The position numbers were made by a program, and so were the translations under genes. 34,791 nt of DNA from an uncultured Clostridia bacterium (lineage in GTDB: Bacteria > Bacillota > Clostridia > Oscillospirales > Acutalibacteraceae). Under the pieces are notes generated by a model. It had not been told where the DNA came from. It saw nothing but the letters and a program-made list of their open reading frames with translations, and searched no databases. The DNA is taken from contig CALWVM010000021.1 of NCBI GenBank assembly GCA_944384985.1, positions 1 to 34,791 on the forward strand, given 5' to 3'. Within the stretch, counting starts at the first letter, position 1. Each line of letters opens with the position of its first letter. Shown piece after piece: positions 14,863 to 24,624 of the stretch.

Positions 14863-15112
14863 AATATGCGAAACGCTTTGACGAAGAATAAGGCGGCACG
14901 CACCCGTGCAGAGAACTGCCGGTCGGTGCAAGGCAGAGGGGGAGAGCCGTCCGCGTCGCTTCCGAGCGGTTTTGCCGAACGGGTGCACCCGTAAAGCAAA
15001 AACGGTTCCCCGCCGTTATCGGGCTTTGAGCGGCCGCAATGCGGCAAAGTGAGTGGTACCGCGGATCTTTTCGCCTCACACGGGTTATATCCCCGCGTGG
15101 GGCGTTTTCTTT
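14863..15112 (+). promoter_or_regulatory. Valine-specific T-box riboswitch with terminator
   Basis: The leader has the hallmark T-box TGGTACCGCG at 15054-15063, preceded by AAAGTGAG, which together form the antiterminator bulge that pairs with the uncharged tRNA 3' end. Stem I landmarks are visible (AGAGAACTGCC and GGTCGGTGCAAGG, about 14911-14932). The probable specifier codon is GTC at 14955-14957, in CGCGTCGCTTCCGAGC; a second GTC at 14949-14951 is an alternative, and both read as valine. A terminator follows: stem 15072-15084 with 15092-15104, then a T-rich tail to 15112. Uncharged tRNA-Val should favour readthrough into valS. The exact 5' boundary is set from the promoter. Confidence 0.92.
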
Positions 15113-15173
15113 ATGTGTCTCCGTTGGACTGACTTAACGCTTTTTAATCTATGCACATACAAAGGAGAAACCT

Positions 15174-17810
15174 ATGCGCAAAGAATTGGAAAAACAGTAC
15201 AATCCGAAAAATGTAGAGGATCGCATCTACAAAACGTGGCTTGACAAAAACTATTTCCATGCCAAGCGCGAAGCAGGCAAAAAGACCTATACCATCGTGA
15301 TCCCGCCACCCAATATCACCGGGCAGCTGCACATGGGCCATGCGCTCGACAACACCTTGCAGGACATCCTGATCCGCTACCACCGCATGGCGGGGTATGA
15401 CACGCTCTGGGTGCCCGGCACGGACCACGCCTCCATCGCGACCGAAGCCAAGATCGTGGAAGCGATGAAAAAAGAGGGCCTTACCAAAGAGCAGATCGGC
15501 CGTGAAAAATTCCTGGAACGCGCCTGGGCTTGGAAAAAGCAGTACGGCGGCCGCATCATCGAGCAGCTCAAGAAGCTCGGCTCCTCGTGCGACTGGGAGC
15601 GCGAACGTTTTACGCTCGACGAAGGCTGCAGCAAAGCGGTCAAAGAAGTCTTTTGCAACCTGTATGAAAAAGGGCTGATCTACCGCGGCGAGCGCATCAT
15701 CAACTGGTGCCCGCATTGCCTGACCTCGATTTCCGACGCCGAGGTCGAATATGAAGAACAGGCCGGCCATTTCTGGCACCTGCGCTATCCCTTCAAGGAT
15801 GGCAGCGGATATCTGGAGCTTGCCACGACGCGCCCCGAAACGCTTTTGGGCGATACGGCGGTCGCCGTGAACCCGAAGGATGAGCGCTACCGCGACGCGG
15901 TCGGTAAAACGCTGATTCTGCCCATCGTCCACCGTGAAATCCCCGTGGTCGCCGACGACTATGTGGAGATGGATTTCGGCACCGGCGTGGTGAAGATCAC
16001 ACCTGCGCACGACCCGAATGACTTCGAGGTTGGGCTTCGGCACAACCTTCCGGTCATCAACGTCTTAACGCCCGACGCGAAAATCACCGACGACTATCCC
16101 GCCTACGCCGGGATGGACCGTTACGAAGCGCGCAAGGCGATCGTCCGCGACCTGGAAGCCGAGGGCGCGCTTGTCAAGGTGGAGGAATACAGCCACAACG
16201 TCGGCACCTGCTACCGCTGCGGCACAACAGTCGAACCGCGCGTGTCCAAGCAGTGGTTCGTCAAAATGAAGCCGCTTGCAGGCCCCGCCATCGACGCAGT
16301 CAAACGTGGTGATACCAAATTCGTCCCGCAGCGCTTTGAAAAGGTTTATTTCCATTGGCTTGAAAATATCCGCGACTGGTGTATTTCCCGTCAGCTCTGG
16401 TGGGGACACCGCATCCCCGCATGGTACTGCGCCGACTGCGGTGAAATCACTGTTTCCCGCACGACGCCGGAGGCTTGCGCCCATTGCGGCAGCACGCATA
16501 TTGAGCAGGATCCCGACACGCTCGACACCTGGTTCTCTTCCGCACTGTGGCCGTTCTCGACGCTTGGCTGGCCGGATGAAACGGAAGATTATAAGCATTA
16601 TTATCCCACCAATACGCTCGTCACGGGCTATGACATCATCCCGTTCTGGGTCATGCGCATGATGTTCTCCGGGATCGAGCAGACCGGTCAGGTCCCGTTT
16701 GATACCGTGTTCATCCATGGACTTGTGCGCGACGCACAGGGCAGAAAGATGTCGAAATCCTTGGGCAACGGCATTGACCCGCTGGAGGTCATCGACAAAT
16801 ACGGCGCGGACGCCCTGCGCTTTACGCTCGCCACGGGCAACAGCCCCGGGAACGATATGCGGTTCTCCGATACGCGCGTGGAAGCAAGCCGTAATTTTGC
16901 CAACAAGATCTGGAATGCCGCGCGCTTTATCCTGATGAATCTTTCCGACGATGAGCCCGCACCGCACATTCCGGAGGGCCTTGCGCTCGAGGATAAGTGG
17001 GTCCTCAGCCGCTTCAACACGCTTGCCGAGGGCGTGACGGATGCAATCGAAAAGTATGAATTGGGTATGGCGGTGCAGAAGCTCTACGACTTCATTTGGG
17101 ACGTGTTCTGCGACTGGTATATTGAAATTGCCAAAATCCGCCTCAACGGTTCAAACGAAGCGGCCAAGCAGACGGTCAAAGCGGTGCTGGTGTATGTCAT
17201 GTCCAATACGCTCAAACTCCTGCACCCGTTTATGCCGTTTATCACGGAAGAGATCTGGCAGGCGCTGCCGCACACGGGCGAGAGCATCATGATCTCCGAA
17301 TGGGTCGCGGGGAACGACGCATTGCGATTCACCGCGGAAGAGGAAGAGATGGAGCGCATCATGACCGCGATCAAGGCTGTGCGCAACCGCCGCGCGGAAA
17401 TGAACGTCGCCCCCTCGAAGAAAGCGAAGATTTTCATTGAAACGGCATATGGCGATACGTTCGAGAAAGGCAAAGTGTTCTTTGAACGCTTGGCAAGCGC
17501 GAGCGAAGTCGAGATCGGCGCAAAATTTGACGATATGGACGATGCGGTCTCCATCATCACGGCAAGCGCCAGAATGTATATCCCCATGGCGGAACTGGTG
17601 GATTTCAAGGCCGAAATTGCGCGGCTGCAAAAGGAAAAAGCGGGCGTGGAAAAAGAGCTTGCCATGGTGAACGGTAAGCTTTCCAACGAAAATTTCGTTG
17701 CGAAAGCCCCCGCTGCCGTCGTTGAAGGGCAGCGGCAGTCAAAAGCGCGGCTTGAAGAAAAGCTTGCGCTGCTGACGGAAAGCCTGCAAAATCTTGAAAA
17801 GCGTGTTTAA
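15174..17810 (+). CDS. valS: Valine--tRNA ligase
   Basis: An 878-residue class Ia aminoacyl-tRNA synthetase that charges tRNA-Val with valine and edits mischarged threonine. HMGH (residues 53-56) is the HIGH signature, and KMSKS (525-529) the second ATP motif. The CP1 editing domain lies between them ([17 protein letters not shown]). Zinc-binding Cys pairs occur in the middle (CYRCGT, CADCGE, CAHCGS). The C-terminal coiled-coil arm typical of ValRS is present (about residues 800-878, [16 protein letters not shown]). The length is normal for a bacterial ValRS. The start follows AAAGGAG at good spacing, 61 nt after the T-box terminator. Confidence 0.98.
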   Translation: MRKELEKQYNPKNVEDRIYKTWLDKNYFHAKREAGKKTYTIVIPPPNITGQLHMGHALDNTLQDILIRYHRMAGYDTLWVPGTDHASIATEAKIVEAMKKEGLTKEQIGREKFLERAWAWKKQYGGRIIEQLKKLGSSCDWERERFTLDEGCSKAVKEVFCNLYEKGLIYRGERIINWCPHCLTSISDAEVEYEEQAGHFWHLRYPFKDGSGYLELATTRPETLLGDTAVAVNPKDERYRDAVGKTLILPIVHREIPVVADDYVEMDFGTGVVKITPAHDPNDFEVGLRHNLPVINVLTPDAKITDDYPAYAGMDRYEARKAIVRDLEAEGALVKVEEYSHNVGTCYRCGTTVEPRVSKQWFVKMKPLAGPAIDAVKRGDTKFVPQRFEKVYFHWLENIRDWCISRQLWWGHRIPAWYCADCGEITVSRTTPEACAHCGSTHIEQDPDTLDTWFSSALWPFSTLGWPDETEDYKHYYPTNTLVTGYDIIPFWVMRMMFSGIEQTGQVPFDTVFIHGLVRDAQGRKMSKSLGNGIDPLEVIDKYGADALRFTLATGNSPGNDMRFSDTRVEASRNFANKIWNAARFILMNLSDDEPAPHIPEGLALEDKWVLSRFNTLAEGVTDAIEKYELGMAVQKLYDFIWDVFCDWYIEIAKIRLNGSNEAAKQTVKAVLVYVMSNTLKLLHPFMPFITEEIWQALPHTGESIMISEWVAGNDALRFTAEEEEMERIMTAIKAVRNRRAEMNVAPSKKAKIFIETAYGDTFEKGKVFFERLASASEVEIGAKFDDMDDAVSIITASARMYIPMAELVDFKAEIARLQKEKAGVEKELAMVNGKLSNENFVAKAPAAVVEGQRQSKARLEEKLALLTESLQNLEKRV

Positions 17811-17975
17811 GCGCCGCCGGCACGGCGGGGCGGGTACGCCCTGCCGCAGGATTTCCTGTTTCTTGCAGATTTCTTAAATAATATCCTCCAATTTTAACCT
17901 TTTTGAAAGTTTTGATTTATTCTTTTGTAATTCCGGGGATATACAATACAGGCGAATCAAATGAGGAGGTCGCCT

Positions 17976-18803
17976 ATGAACTTACTGGTCACATTGGATT
18001 CCAACTATGTTTATCCGCTGTGCGTGATGTTGCGGTCTTTGGTGCGTGCGCACCCGCGCATCTCTTTCGACGTATATGTGGCGTATGCCCATCTCACCGA
18101 CAGCGATTTCAAAACCATCGGCGATGCACTCGAGGGCAGCGGCAGTCGTGTGATGGGCATCCGCGTGCCGGACACGCTGTTTGAAGGCGCGCCGCATTCC
18201 AAACGCTTAACAAAGGCGGCGTATTACCGCCTGTTCGCGTCGGAATATCTGCCGAAAACGGTGGACCGGGTGCTTTACATCGACCCTGACACGCTCTTTC
18301 TCAAGGATATTTCGGAGTTCTATAACGTCGAATTCGGGGATGCGTTTTATGCGGGCTGCACGCACAACAACCTGTTTTATCACACGCTCAACTTCCTGCG
18401 GCTGCACCTGCCGTCGGATTCCGTGTACCTCAATTCGGGCGTGCTGATGATTAACGTCCAGGCGCTGCGTTCGTTCTTTTCGCCGAACGAGGTCTTTCGG
18501 TACATCGAAAAGCATGCGCCGTTCCTGTTCTTTGCAGATCAGGATGTGCTCAACGCTTTGTATTATGACCGCATACTTGCGTGTGATGCGGCATACTACA
18601 ATCTGGACGAACCTTGCTTTAAACGCATGGTCAAGCGTTTGGGCGAGACAGAAGCGCATGCGTTTGTGCAGCAAAACACCTGTATTCTGCATTACGACGG
18701 CAAATATAAGCCGTGGAAGCCGGATTATAAAGGCAAGCTCGGGGATTATTATCCCGATTGGGCGCGAAAAGGGGAAGTATCTTGGGTGAAAGCGGGGCTG
18801 TGA
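17976..18803 (+). CDS. Glycosyltransferase family 8 protein
   Basis: A 275-residue cytosolic GT-A fold enzyme. The start at 17976 follows AGGAGGT at ideal spacing; the in-frame ATG at 17961 lies before that site. Family landmarks are the N-terminal nucleotide-binding strand (MNLLVTLDSNYVYP), the metal-binding DxD motif in YIDPDTLFLKD (about residues 104-114), the LNSGVLMINV segment, DQDVLNALY, and a C-terminal HYDGKYKPWK motif, which is typical of GT8 and contributes a metal ligand. It likely transfers galactose or glucose from a UDP-sugar onto a cell-envelope glycan. It is followed at once by a VTT-family membrane protein, probably co-transcribed. The acceptor is unknown. Confidence 0.93.
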   Translation: MNLLVTLDSNYVYPLCVMLRSLVRAHPRISFDVYVAYAHLTDSDFKTIGDALEGSGSRVMGIRVPDTLFEGAPHSKRLTKAAYYRLFASEYLPKTVDRVLYIDPDTLFLKDISEFYNVEFGDAFYAGCTHNNLFYHTLNFLRLHLPSDSVYLNSGVLMINVQALRSFFSPNEVFRYIEKHAPFLFFADQDVLNALYYDRILACDAAYYNLDEPCFKRMVKRLGETEAHAFVQQNTCILHYDGKYKPWKPDYKGKLGDYYPDWARKGEVSWVKAGL

Positions 18804-18807
18804 GCTC

Positions 18808-19533
18808 GTGAAGGAACAGGGAAGTACAACAAAATCCCGTGCAGCACGCCTGCGCAAATTTCTGCCGATCGTGCTGCCAATCGTGATTTTGCTTGGCTGC
18901 TCGGGCGTGCTGTATGCGACGTTCGGGCGGGAGCTGCTCACCATGGTCAAAGAGCCGCAGGTGTTTAAAGCATGGCTTGACAGCTACGGCGCGTGGGGCG
19001 AAGTGATTTTTGTTATCCTGCGCATCACGCAGGTCGCGTTCAAATATCTGCCCTCGGAACCGTTTGAGGTCGCTTCCGGCTATGCGTTCGGCATCTGGGG
19101 CGGGCTTCTGTGGTGTACCGTCGGCACGCAGATCGGCAGCGTGATCGTTTTGCTTCTGACCCGAAAATTCGGGATGCGCTTTGTGTCGCGCTTCATTGAT
19201 CCCGAACGCCTGAACGGCTTTTCATTCCTGAAGCAGAAAACGCGCCGCCGCACGCTTCTCTTCATCATTTATCTCATTCCCGGCGCGCCGAAGGATATTT
19301 TGACTTATTTCGTGGGACTGACGGATATCCGCCTTTCGGAATACCTGATTATCTCGACCGTGGCGCGCATTCCCTCCATCATCACATCCACGATCTGCGG
19401 CGCGTATTTCGGGCAGAAAAACTACCTTGCGGCAATCCTGGTCTATGGCATAACGCTTTTGATGACGGGCGCCGGCGTGCTGCTTTACCGGTACATCCAG
19501 AAAAAACAGACTGCTGCGGCGAACGTCGATTGA
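18808..19533 (+). CDS. TVP38/TMEM64 (VTT/DedA-superfamily) membrane protein
   Basis: A 241-residue multi-pass membrane protein. A first transmembrane helix (about residues 14-34) is followed by a VTT domain with the family signature around PSEPFEVASGYAFGIWGG, then GTQIGSVIVLLLTRKFG, and a GAPKDILTYFVGLT re-entrant segment. Proteins of this superfamily include lipid-carrier or phospholipid scramblase/flippase-like transporters; the substrate here is unknown. The start is GTG at 18808, only 4 nt after the GT8 stop codon, and no strong ribosome site is visible, so translational coupling to the glycosyltransferase is likely. That pairing suggests a role in moving or anchoring a glycosylated lipid, which is inference. 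Confidence 0.88.
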   Translation: MKEQGSTTKSRAARLRKFLPIVLPIVILLGCSGVLYATFGRELLTMVKEPQVFKAWLDSYGAWGEVIFVILRITQVAFKYLPSEPFEVASGYAFGIWGGLLWCTVGTQIGSVIVLLLTRKFGMRFVSRFIDPERLNGFSFLKQKTRRRTLLFIIYLIPGAPKDILTYFVGLTDIRLSEYLIISTVARIPSIITSTICGAYFGQKNYLAAILVYGITLLMTGAGVLLYRYIQKKQTAAANVD

Positions 19534-19558
19534 CAATCGGCGGAATTTATACTAAAAT
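19530..19558 (+). promoter_or_regulatory. Promoter of rnpB
   Basis: A consensus TTGACA (19530-19535) and TAAAAT (19553-19558) at 17 bp spacing sit directly upstream of the RNase P RNA. The -35 box overlaps the stop codon of the preceding gene. Confidence 0.75.
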
Positions 19559-19563
19559 ACCCC

Positions 19564-19904
19564 TGTGAGTAGGCTGAGCAATTGCGCACGCGCAAGCGTG
19601 TGAGGAAAGTCCGAGCATCACACAGCAGGGTAACGGCTAACAGCCGCCGAGGGCGACCTTAGGGAAAGTGCATAGAGAGATACCGCCGCTTTTTGCGGTA
19701 AGGGTGGAAAGGCGAGGTAAGAGCTCACCGGCGTGCAGGTAACTGTACGGCCAAGTAAACCCTACCCGATGCAACATCGACTGAAGTTGTCAGCTGGGCA
19801 GATACTTCGACGGATGGCTTCAGCGCACCGGCGACGGTGCGCGCAGATAGATAATTGCTTTTAACGACAGAACTCGGCTTACAGGCCTACTCACATTTTC
19901 TTTT
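19564..19904 (+). ncRNA. rnpB: RNase P RNA (bacterial class A)
   Basis: The catalytic RNA of RNase P, which matures tRNA 5' ends. TGTGAGTAGGC at 19564-19574 pairs with GCCTACTCACA at 19885-19895 to close the molecule (P1). Conserved core elements are visible: GAGGAAAGTCCGAGC (P3/P4 region, about 19602-19616), the ACAGCAGGGTAACGGCTAA segment, the GGTAAGAGCTCACCGG loop region, the GTAAACCC segment and ACAGAACTCGGCTTACAGGCC near the 3' end. The mature RNA is about 332 nt and TTTTCTTTT at 19896-19904 serves as terminator tail. The arrangement fits class A rather than the Bacillus class B form, as is usual in Clostridia. Confidence 0.97.
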
Positions 19905-19935
19905 GCGCCTCATACAATGCTATGGGGTGATTTTA

Positions 19936-20271
19936 ATGTTGGATACCTTTTTCGGCGCGGTGTTTGTGGGGCTCGTGGTGTTTGGGCTGCTGGCGCTTTG
20001 CTATGCGATCATGCTCAAGGTGATGCTCCCGAAACGCAAATACGGGTATTACATAGTAATTCCGGCGCGGCGGTGCGACAGCGATGTGACCGCTGCGGCG
20101 TATGCCGCACGCATGAAAATGCATCTCATTGGCGACGAAGCCTACGGCAGCGTCGTGGTGCTCGACTGCGGCATGGAAGAAAAGCAGCGCTTAAGCTGCC
20201 TGAATGTCTGCCGTGAGACAAACGGGATATACCTCTGCGACTTCAAGGAATTTGAGGAACTGACAAAATGA
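19936..20271 (+). CDS. Small membrane-anchored protein of unknown function
   Basis: A 111-residue protein with one strong N-terminal transmembrane helix (about residues 5-31) followed by a short basic patch (PKRKYG), which suggests the C-terminal part faces the cytosol. The remaining domain of about 75 residues has alternating strands and helices and contains VVVLDCGME and NGIYLCDFKEFEEL. I do not recognise a family with certainty. The start ATG at 19936 is chosen over GTG 19927 because TATGGGG lies about 9 nt upstream. Its last 4 nt overlap the recD2 start (ATGA), so both are translated together and may be functionally linked to DNA maintenance. Confidence 0.75.
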   Translation: MLDTFFGAVFVGLVVFGLLALCYAIMLKVMLPKRKYGYYIVIPARRCDSDVTAAAYAARMKMHLIGDEAYGSVVVLDCGMEEKQRLSCLNVCRETNGIYLCDFKEFEELTK

Positions 20272-22481
20272 GCGAGGAACAGGGCGCGCAGCGCCTGGAC
20301 GGTACGGTGGAGGACATCCGCTTCCGCAATGAACAAAACGGGTATACAGTGCTGGAAATCGGCTGTGACGACGAGCTCGTCACGGCCGTTGGCACGTTCT
20401 CGGACATCTCCGTCGGCGAGACGGTGCGCCTCTCCGGGTCGTGGGTGTACCACCCGACTTTTGGGCGGCAGTTTAAAGTGGAAGCGTTTGAGCGCGAAAT
20501 GCCCGCCACCACCGAGCAGCTTTACAATTACCTTGCTGCGGGTGCGGTCAAGGGGATCGGTCCCGCAACGGCCGAAAAAATTGTGCAAAAATTTGGGGAG
20601 CAGACCTTCGATATTCTCGAAAACGAACCGAAAAAACTCGCGACCATTAAGGGCATATCGCTCGATAAAGCCAAAAAAATCCAGGAAAATTTCAAAAAGC
20701 AGTTTGCTGTGCGCAGCGTGATGATCGCGCTCGAGGGCTACGGCATGACCCCGCGCGAATGCATTGCGGCGTATGATGTGTTTGGCTCGAACGCTGTCAC
20801 GCGCATCCTTGAAAACCCGTTTGCCCTCTGCGAAGGCGAAACGGGTGTCGATTTTGAGCGTGCTGAGACAATCGCCGCGGCACTTCCAAATCCGCCGGCA
20901 TCCTATCTGCGCGTGCAGGCGGGGATCGTCCATATCGTGCGGAAAAATCTGAATTCCAACGGTCACACCTGTATCCCGCGGGAAAAGCTCATAAAGATCG
21001 CCGCCGCCTATTTGGAGACGGATTATGACACGGTGGATATCCAGCTGGACGCGCTCATAGAAGCGCATACCCTTGTGTCGTGTGAACTGAATGGGCGGGA
21101 ATTCATATTCTTAACCAGCGCCTATAACGATGAAAAAACCATCAGCGACCGCATCAAAATTTTGCTGCGCTTCCCGCCGCCGCAGTCCGAAACACTCGAA
21201 CAGGATATCGCAAATATTGAGAAAGAAAACGGCATTTCCTATGCCGAGACTCAGCGCGAAGCCATCCGCACGGCGGTCGAACGCGGGCTTCTGATCCTCA
21301 CGGGCGGTCCCGGCACGGGCAAAACGACTGCCCTCAAAGGCATTTTGCAGCTGTTCGAGCGGCAGGGTCTGGATATCGCGCTCGCCGCGCCCACAGGCCG
21401 CGCCGCCAAACGCATGACGGAGCTTACCGGCCGCGAAGCGAAAACGATTCACCGCCTTTTGGAGGTCGAATGGGACGAGCATGATAACGCCGTGTTCAAA
21501 CGGGGGCTTCGCAACCCGCTCGAGTGCGAGGTGCTGATTCTCGACGAGCTTTCCATGGTGGATATCCACCTGTTTGCAAGCCTTTTGCAAGCGTTGCCGT
21601 TCGGCTGCCGTTTGGTTCTGGTCGGCGACGCCGATCAGCTTCCGCCCGTGGGCGCGGGCAATGTGCTCGCAGACCTCATCGGCAGCGACCTTCTGCCCGT
21701 GGTGCGCTTGACCGAGGTGTTCCGTCAGGCAATGGACAGCCTCATTGTTACGAATGCCCACCGCATCGTAGACGGCGAAATGCCGGTCCTTGACCGCAAA
21801 GACGGCGACTTTTTCCTGTTGGAACGCACGAATCCGTATGCGGCCGCAAAGACTATCACGGAGCTTGTCTCCAAGCGCCTGCCGCAGGCGTATGGTCTTT
21901 CTCCGACCGAGGAAATCCAGGTGCTCTGCCCCTCGAAAAAAGGCGAGGTTGGCACTGTGCATTTAAACGAACTTTTGCAGACAGCTGTCAACCCGCCGGA
22001 TGAAAAAAAGGCAGAGCTTGTGGTTGGGTTCCGAACCTTTCGCACGGGCGATAAGGTCATGCAGACAAAAAACAACTACGACGTGATTTGGGAAAAACCG
22101 GACGGCGAAACGGGCGAGGGCATTTTCAACGGTGACATCGGCGTGATCGAGCAGATCGACCCGCACGCTGAGACTGCCCGCATCCGTTTTGACGACCGCA
22201 CCGTGGTCGCCGCGAAAGAGCAGCTTACGGAAATGGAGCTTGCCTACGCTGTCACGGTGCACAAAAGCCAGGGCAGCGAATTTCCTGCGGTTATCATTCC
22301 CGTGATTTCGGTGCTGCCGAATCTCTGCTACCGAAATTTGCTGTATACGGCTGTCACGCGCGCCAAAAAACTGCTGATTTTGGTTGGTGCCGCCGCCGAA
22401 GTGGAAAAAATGGTGCGCAACGATAAAAAAACGCGGCGTTATTCCGCGCTGCAATATTTCCTGCACGACGACGTGCAGTAA
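20268..22481 (+). CDS. recD2: RecD2-family ATP-dependent DNA helicase
   Basis: A 737-residue superfamily 1B 5'-3' helicase of the RecD-like type that works without RecBC, as in Deinococcus and Bacillus. The N-terminal OB-like region and the helix-hairpin-helix part (GIGPATAEKIV, about 99-109, and IKGISLDKAKKI) characterise RecD2. Motif I is GGPGTGKTT (about residues 346-354). Then follow LAAPTGRAAKRM (Ia), LILDELSMVD (II), LVGDADQLPPVG (III), and AVTVHKSQGSEF and YTAVTRAKK (V-VI). RecD2 takes part in DNA repair and mismatch-related processing in the cytosol. It is translationally coupled to the small membrane protein upstream and is followed by a GH2 gene after only 11 nt. Confidence 0.95.
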   Translation: MSEEQGAQRLDGTVEDIRFRNEQNGYTVLEIGCDDELVTAVGTFSDISVGETVRLSGSWVYHPTFGRQFKVEAFEREMPATTEQLYNYLAAGAVKGIGPATAEKIVQKFGEQTFDILENEPKKLATIKGISLDKAKKIQENFKKQFAVRSVMIALEGYGMTPRECIAAYDVFGSNAVTRILENPFALCEGETGVDFERAETIAAALPNPPASYLRVQAGIVHIVRKNLNSNGHTCIPREKLIKIAAAYLETDYDTVDIQLDALIEAHTLVSCELNGREFIFLTSAYNDEKTISDRIKILLRFPPPQSETLEQDIANIEKENGISYAETQREAIRTAVERGLLILTGGPGTGKTTALKGILQLFERQGLDIALAAPTGRAAKRMTELTGREAKTIHRLLEVEWDEHDNAVFKRGLRNPLECEVLILDELSMVDIHLFASLLQALPFGCRLVLVGDADQLPPVGAGNVLADLIGSDLLPVVRLTEVFRQAMDSLIVTNAHRIVDGEMPVLDRKDGDFFLLERTNPYAAAKTITELVSKRLPQAYGLSPTEEIQVLCPSKKGEVGTVHLNELLQTAVNPPDEKKAELVVGFRTFRTGDKVMQTKNNYDVIWEKPDGETGEGIFNGDIGVIEQIDPHAETARIRFDDRTVVAAKEQLTEMELAYAVTVHKSQGSEFPAVIIPVISVLPNLCYRNLLYTAVTRAKKLLILVGAAAEVEKMVRNDKKTRRYSALQYFLHDDVQ

Positions 22482-22492
22482 GGAACCATAAA

Positions 22493-24553
22493 ATGCGTGA
22501 AGTTATACCGCTTATGCAAGGCTGGACGTTCCATTTCGGCGAGATGCCGCAGACAGAGGATGCGGCGGCATGGGAATCCATATCTTTGCCACATACCTGG
22601 AATAACCTCGACGGGCAGGACGGCGGCGGGGACTACCGCCGTGGCAAAGGCTTTTACCGCCGCGTGTTTACCTTGGAAAAAGACGAACAAAAAGCATATT
22701 TCATCGAGTTCCTGGGCGTGAATTCCGTTGCGGATGTCTACCTCAACGGCACGCATCTCGGGCAGCACCGCGGGGGATATACCCGATTTTGCTTTGACTT
22801 GACAGAGTTCCTGCACACGGGCGAAAACACGCTGCTTGTTTGTGCGGACAATTCGCCGTTTCCCGATGTCATTCCGCTCACAGCGGATTTCACCTTTTTC
22901 GGCGGCATTTACCGCGAGGTCAATCTGATCGTGACCGAAAAGGTGCATTTCGTTCTGTCGGACTTCGGCTCGGACGGTGTGCGTATTTCTTATCCGAATA
23001 CCCCGCGTGTGCGCGAATGCGCGGAACTTTCTGTGGCTGCAAAAATATGCGCCGATATACCTGTTGCCTGCACGGTGCGCGTGCAGGTGTTTTCCCCTGC
23101 ACCGTTCACGCCCTGCAAAGGGGTGGAGCATCCCGATTTCAAGCCGCCGGAATCCGCACCGCAAATTGTTGCTGAAGCGCAGATCCCTGTTCACGGCGGC
23201 AACGCCGAGGGAACACTGTCTGTTGCTTCACCACATTTGTGGAACGGCAGGCGCGACCCGTACCTGTACCGCGTCGTCTGCACGTTGTATCGTGGTGGCA
23301 CCGCAGTGGATGAGGTGCAAAAGGATGTCGGTTTCCGCTATGTCGAGATCCACCCGCGCAAAGGCTTTTTCTTAAACGGCGCATCCTATCCGCTGCGCGG
23401 TGTGAACCGCCACCAAGACCGTGAAAATATGGGCTGGGCGATCACCGAAAACGAGCACGACGAGGATTTTGCGTTGCTGTATGAAATGGGTGCGAACGCC
23501 GTAAGATTGGCGCATTACCCGCATCATCCGCATTTTTATGATTTGTGTGACCGCTACGGGCTGCTGGTTTGGGCGGAGATCCCCTTTGTGGAGCACATCG
23601 GCGGGTGCGGCATCTCTCCGCTGCCCACAGATAAAACCCTCGACGCGGCCGTGACCGCGCGGCAGCTTGAAAACGCACGGCAGCAGCTCACAGAACTCAT
23701 TTTGCAGCAGGGGCACCGGCCTTCTATTTTCTGCTGGAGCATGGCGAACGAAGTCCTGCGCGAATATAAGGACACGGCTGCCAAGATGCTCGAAAGCCTT
23801 AATGCGCTCGCGAAAAGCCTTGATCCGACGCGCTACACGGCGCTTGCGACGAATCACTATGTCGGCGACAAATGGAAAAGTGACCTGAAAGGCTGCAATA
23901 TCTACCCCGGCTGGTACTGGGGCAGTGCGCGGCAGTTCCGTGCACAGGCATTTGCGCATGTGCGCGCGAATCGCTTTTGCGGCGTGGCCGTGTCGGAATA
24001 CGGCGCCGGTTCGAATGTTGCACATCACACCGAAACGCCGCAGCAGCCGAAGGATACCGTGTGCGACTTCCACCCGGAGGAATGGGCGAATATCGTCCAC
24101 GAACACGCGCTTAAATTTTTTATGTCCACGCGCGCGAAAAAGCTTTGGGGCACATTCGTCTGGAATATGTTCGATTTCGCCATCGACAGCCGCAATGAGG
24201 GCGGGGTGCCGGGCAGGAACGACAAAGGGCTTGTGACCTATGACCGCCGCACGAAAAAAGACGCCTATTATCTCTATCAGGCATATTGGCGGACGCTTCC
24301 CGTGACATATATTACCTCACGCCGTTTTGCAGTGCGCAAACAGGAAACGATTTGCGTCAAGGTGTATTCCAACGCGAACGCGGTCACGCTGTCCTGCAAC
24401 GGGAAACCCATTGCTGAACAAAGGGCATCGCAATGCCGACAGGCACATGTGTTCCTGTTCCGAAATGTACGGCTGCAAGCAGGTGACAACACCGTGACTG
24501 CCTGCGGTGATCATGGCGAGGAAGATACGGTTATTTGGCGCTTGGAGAAATAA
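22493..24553 (+). CDS. Glycoside hydrolase family 2 (beta-galactosidase type)
   Basis: A 686-residue cytosolic enzyme with the GH2 order: a sugar-binding jelly-roll (LPHTWNNLDGQDGG, then GVNSVADVYLNGTHLGQHRGGYTRF split in the sequence), an immunoglobulin-like domain, then a TIM barrel beginning with LRGVNRHQDRENMGWAI. E420 in SMANEVL is the expected acid/base and E502 in VSEYGAG the expected nucleophile. It probably removes beta-linked galactose or a related sugar from imported glycans; GH2 also holds beta-glucuronidases and beta-mannosidases, and the sequence does not settle the choice. It follows recD2 by 11 nt with its own ribosome site AAGGAA, an unusual pairing with a DNA helicase. A terminator follows 16 nt after the stop. 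Confidence 0.92.
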   Translation: MREVIPLMQGWTFHFGEMPQTEDAAAWESISLPHTWNNLDGQDGGGDYRRGKGFYRRVFTLEKDEQKAYFIEFLGVNSVADVYLNGTHLGQHRGGYTRFCFDLTEFLHTGENTLLVCADNSPFPDVIPLTADFTFFGGIYREVNLIVTEKVHFVLSDFGSDGVRISYPNTPRVRECAELSVAAKICADIPVACTVRVQVFSPAPFTPCKGVEHPDFKPPESAPQIVAEAQIPVHGGNAEGTLSVASPHLWNGRRDPYLYRVVCTLYRGGTAVDEVQKDVGFRYVEIHPRKGFFLNGASYPLRGVNRHQDRENMGWAITENEHDEDFALLYEMGANAVRLAHYPHHPHFYDLCDRYGLLVWAEIPFVEHIGGCGISPLPTDKTLDAAVTARQLENARQQLTELILQQGHRPSIFCWSMANEVLREYKDTAAKMLESLNALAKSLDPTRYTALATNHYVGDKWKSDLKGCNIYPGWYWGSARQFRAQAFAHVRANRFCGVAVSEYGAGSNVAHHTETPQQPKDTVCDFHPEEWANIVHEHALKFFMSTRAKKLWGTFVWNMFDFAIDSRNEGGVPGRNDKGLVTYDRRTKKDAYYLYQAYWRTLPVTYITSRRFAVRKQETICVKVYSNANAVTLSCNGKPIAEQRASQCRQAHVFLFRNVRLQAGDNTVTACGDHGEEDTVIWRLEK

Positions 24554-24569
24554 TTTTCTGTATCAAAGG

Positions 24570-24607
24570 AAAGCCGCCACACACAGCGCTTTGTGTGCGG
24601 CGGCTTT
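24570..24607. terminator. Terminator between GH2 and the DUF2589 operon
   Basis: A 16-bp stem with one mismatch (24570-24585 with 24592-24607) lies between the two convergent stop codons. The rightward side ends in TTTCTC, so it chiefly serves the GH2 transcript; it may also stop the leftward operon. Confidence 0.8.
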
Positions 24608-24624
24608 CTCTGCTGTACTTTTGA

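Noticed and set aside
13824-15047. Minus-strand open frame (407 residues) across HTH copy B, comFC and the T-box leader
   Set aside because: It runs through three well-supported features of different kinds and shows shadow-like composition.
17824-17847. GC-rich hairpin after valS as terminator
   Set aside because: A 10-bp stem with one mismatch is present, but no T run follows directly, so I do not call it a terminator with confidence.
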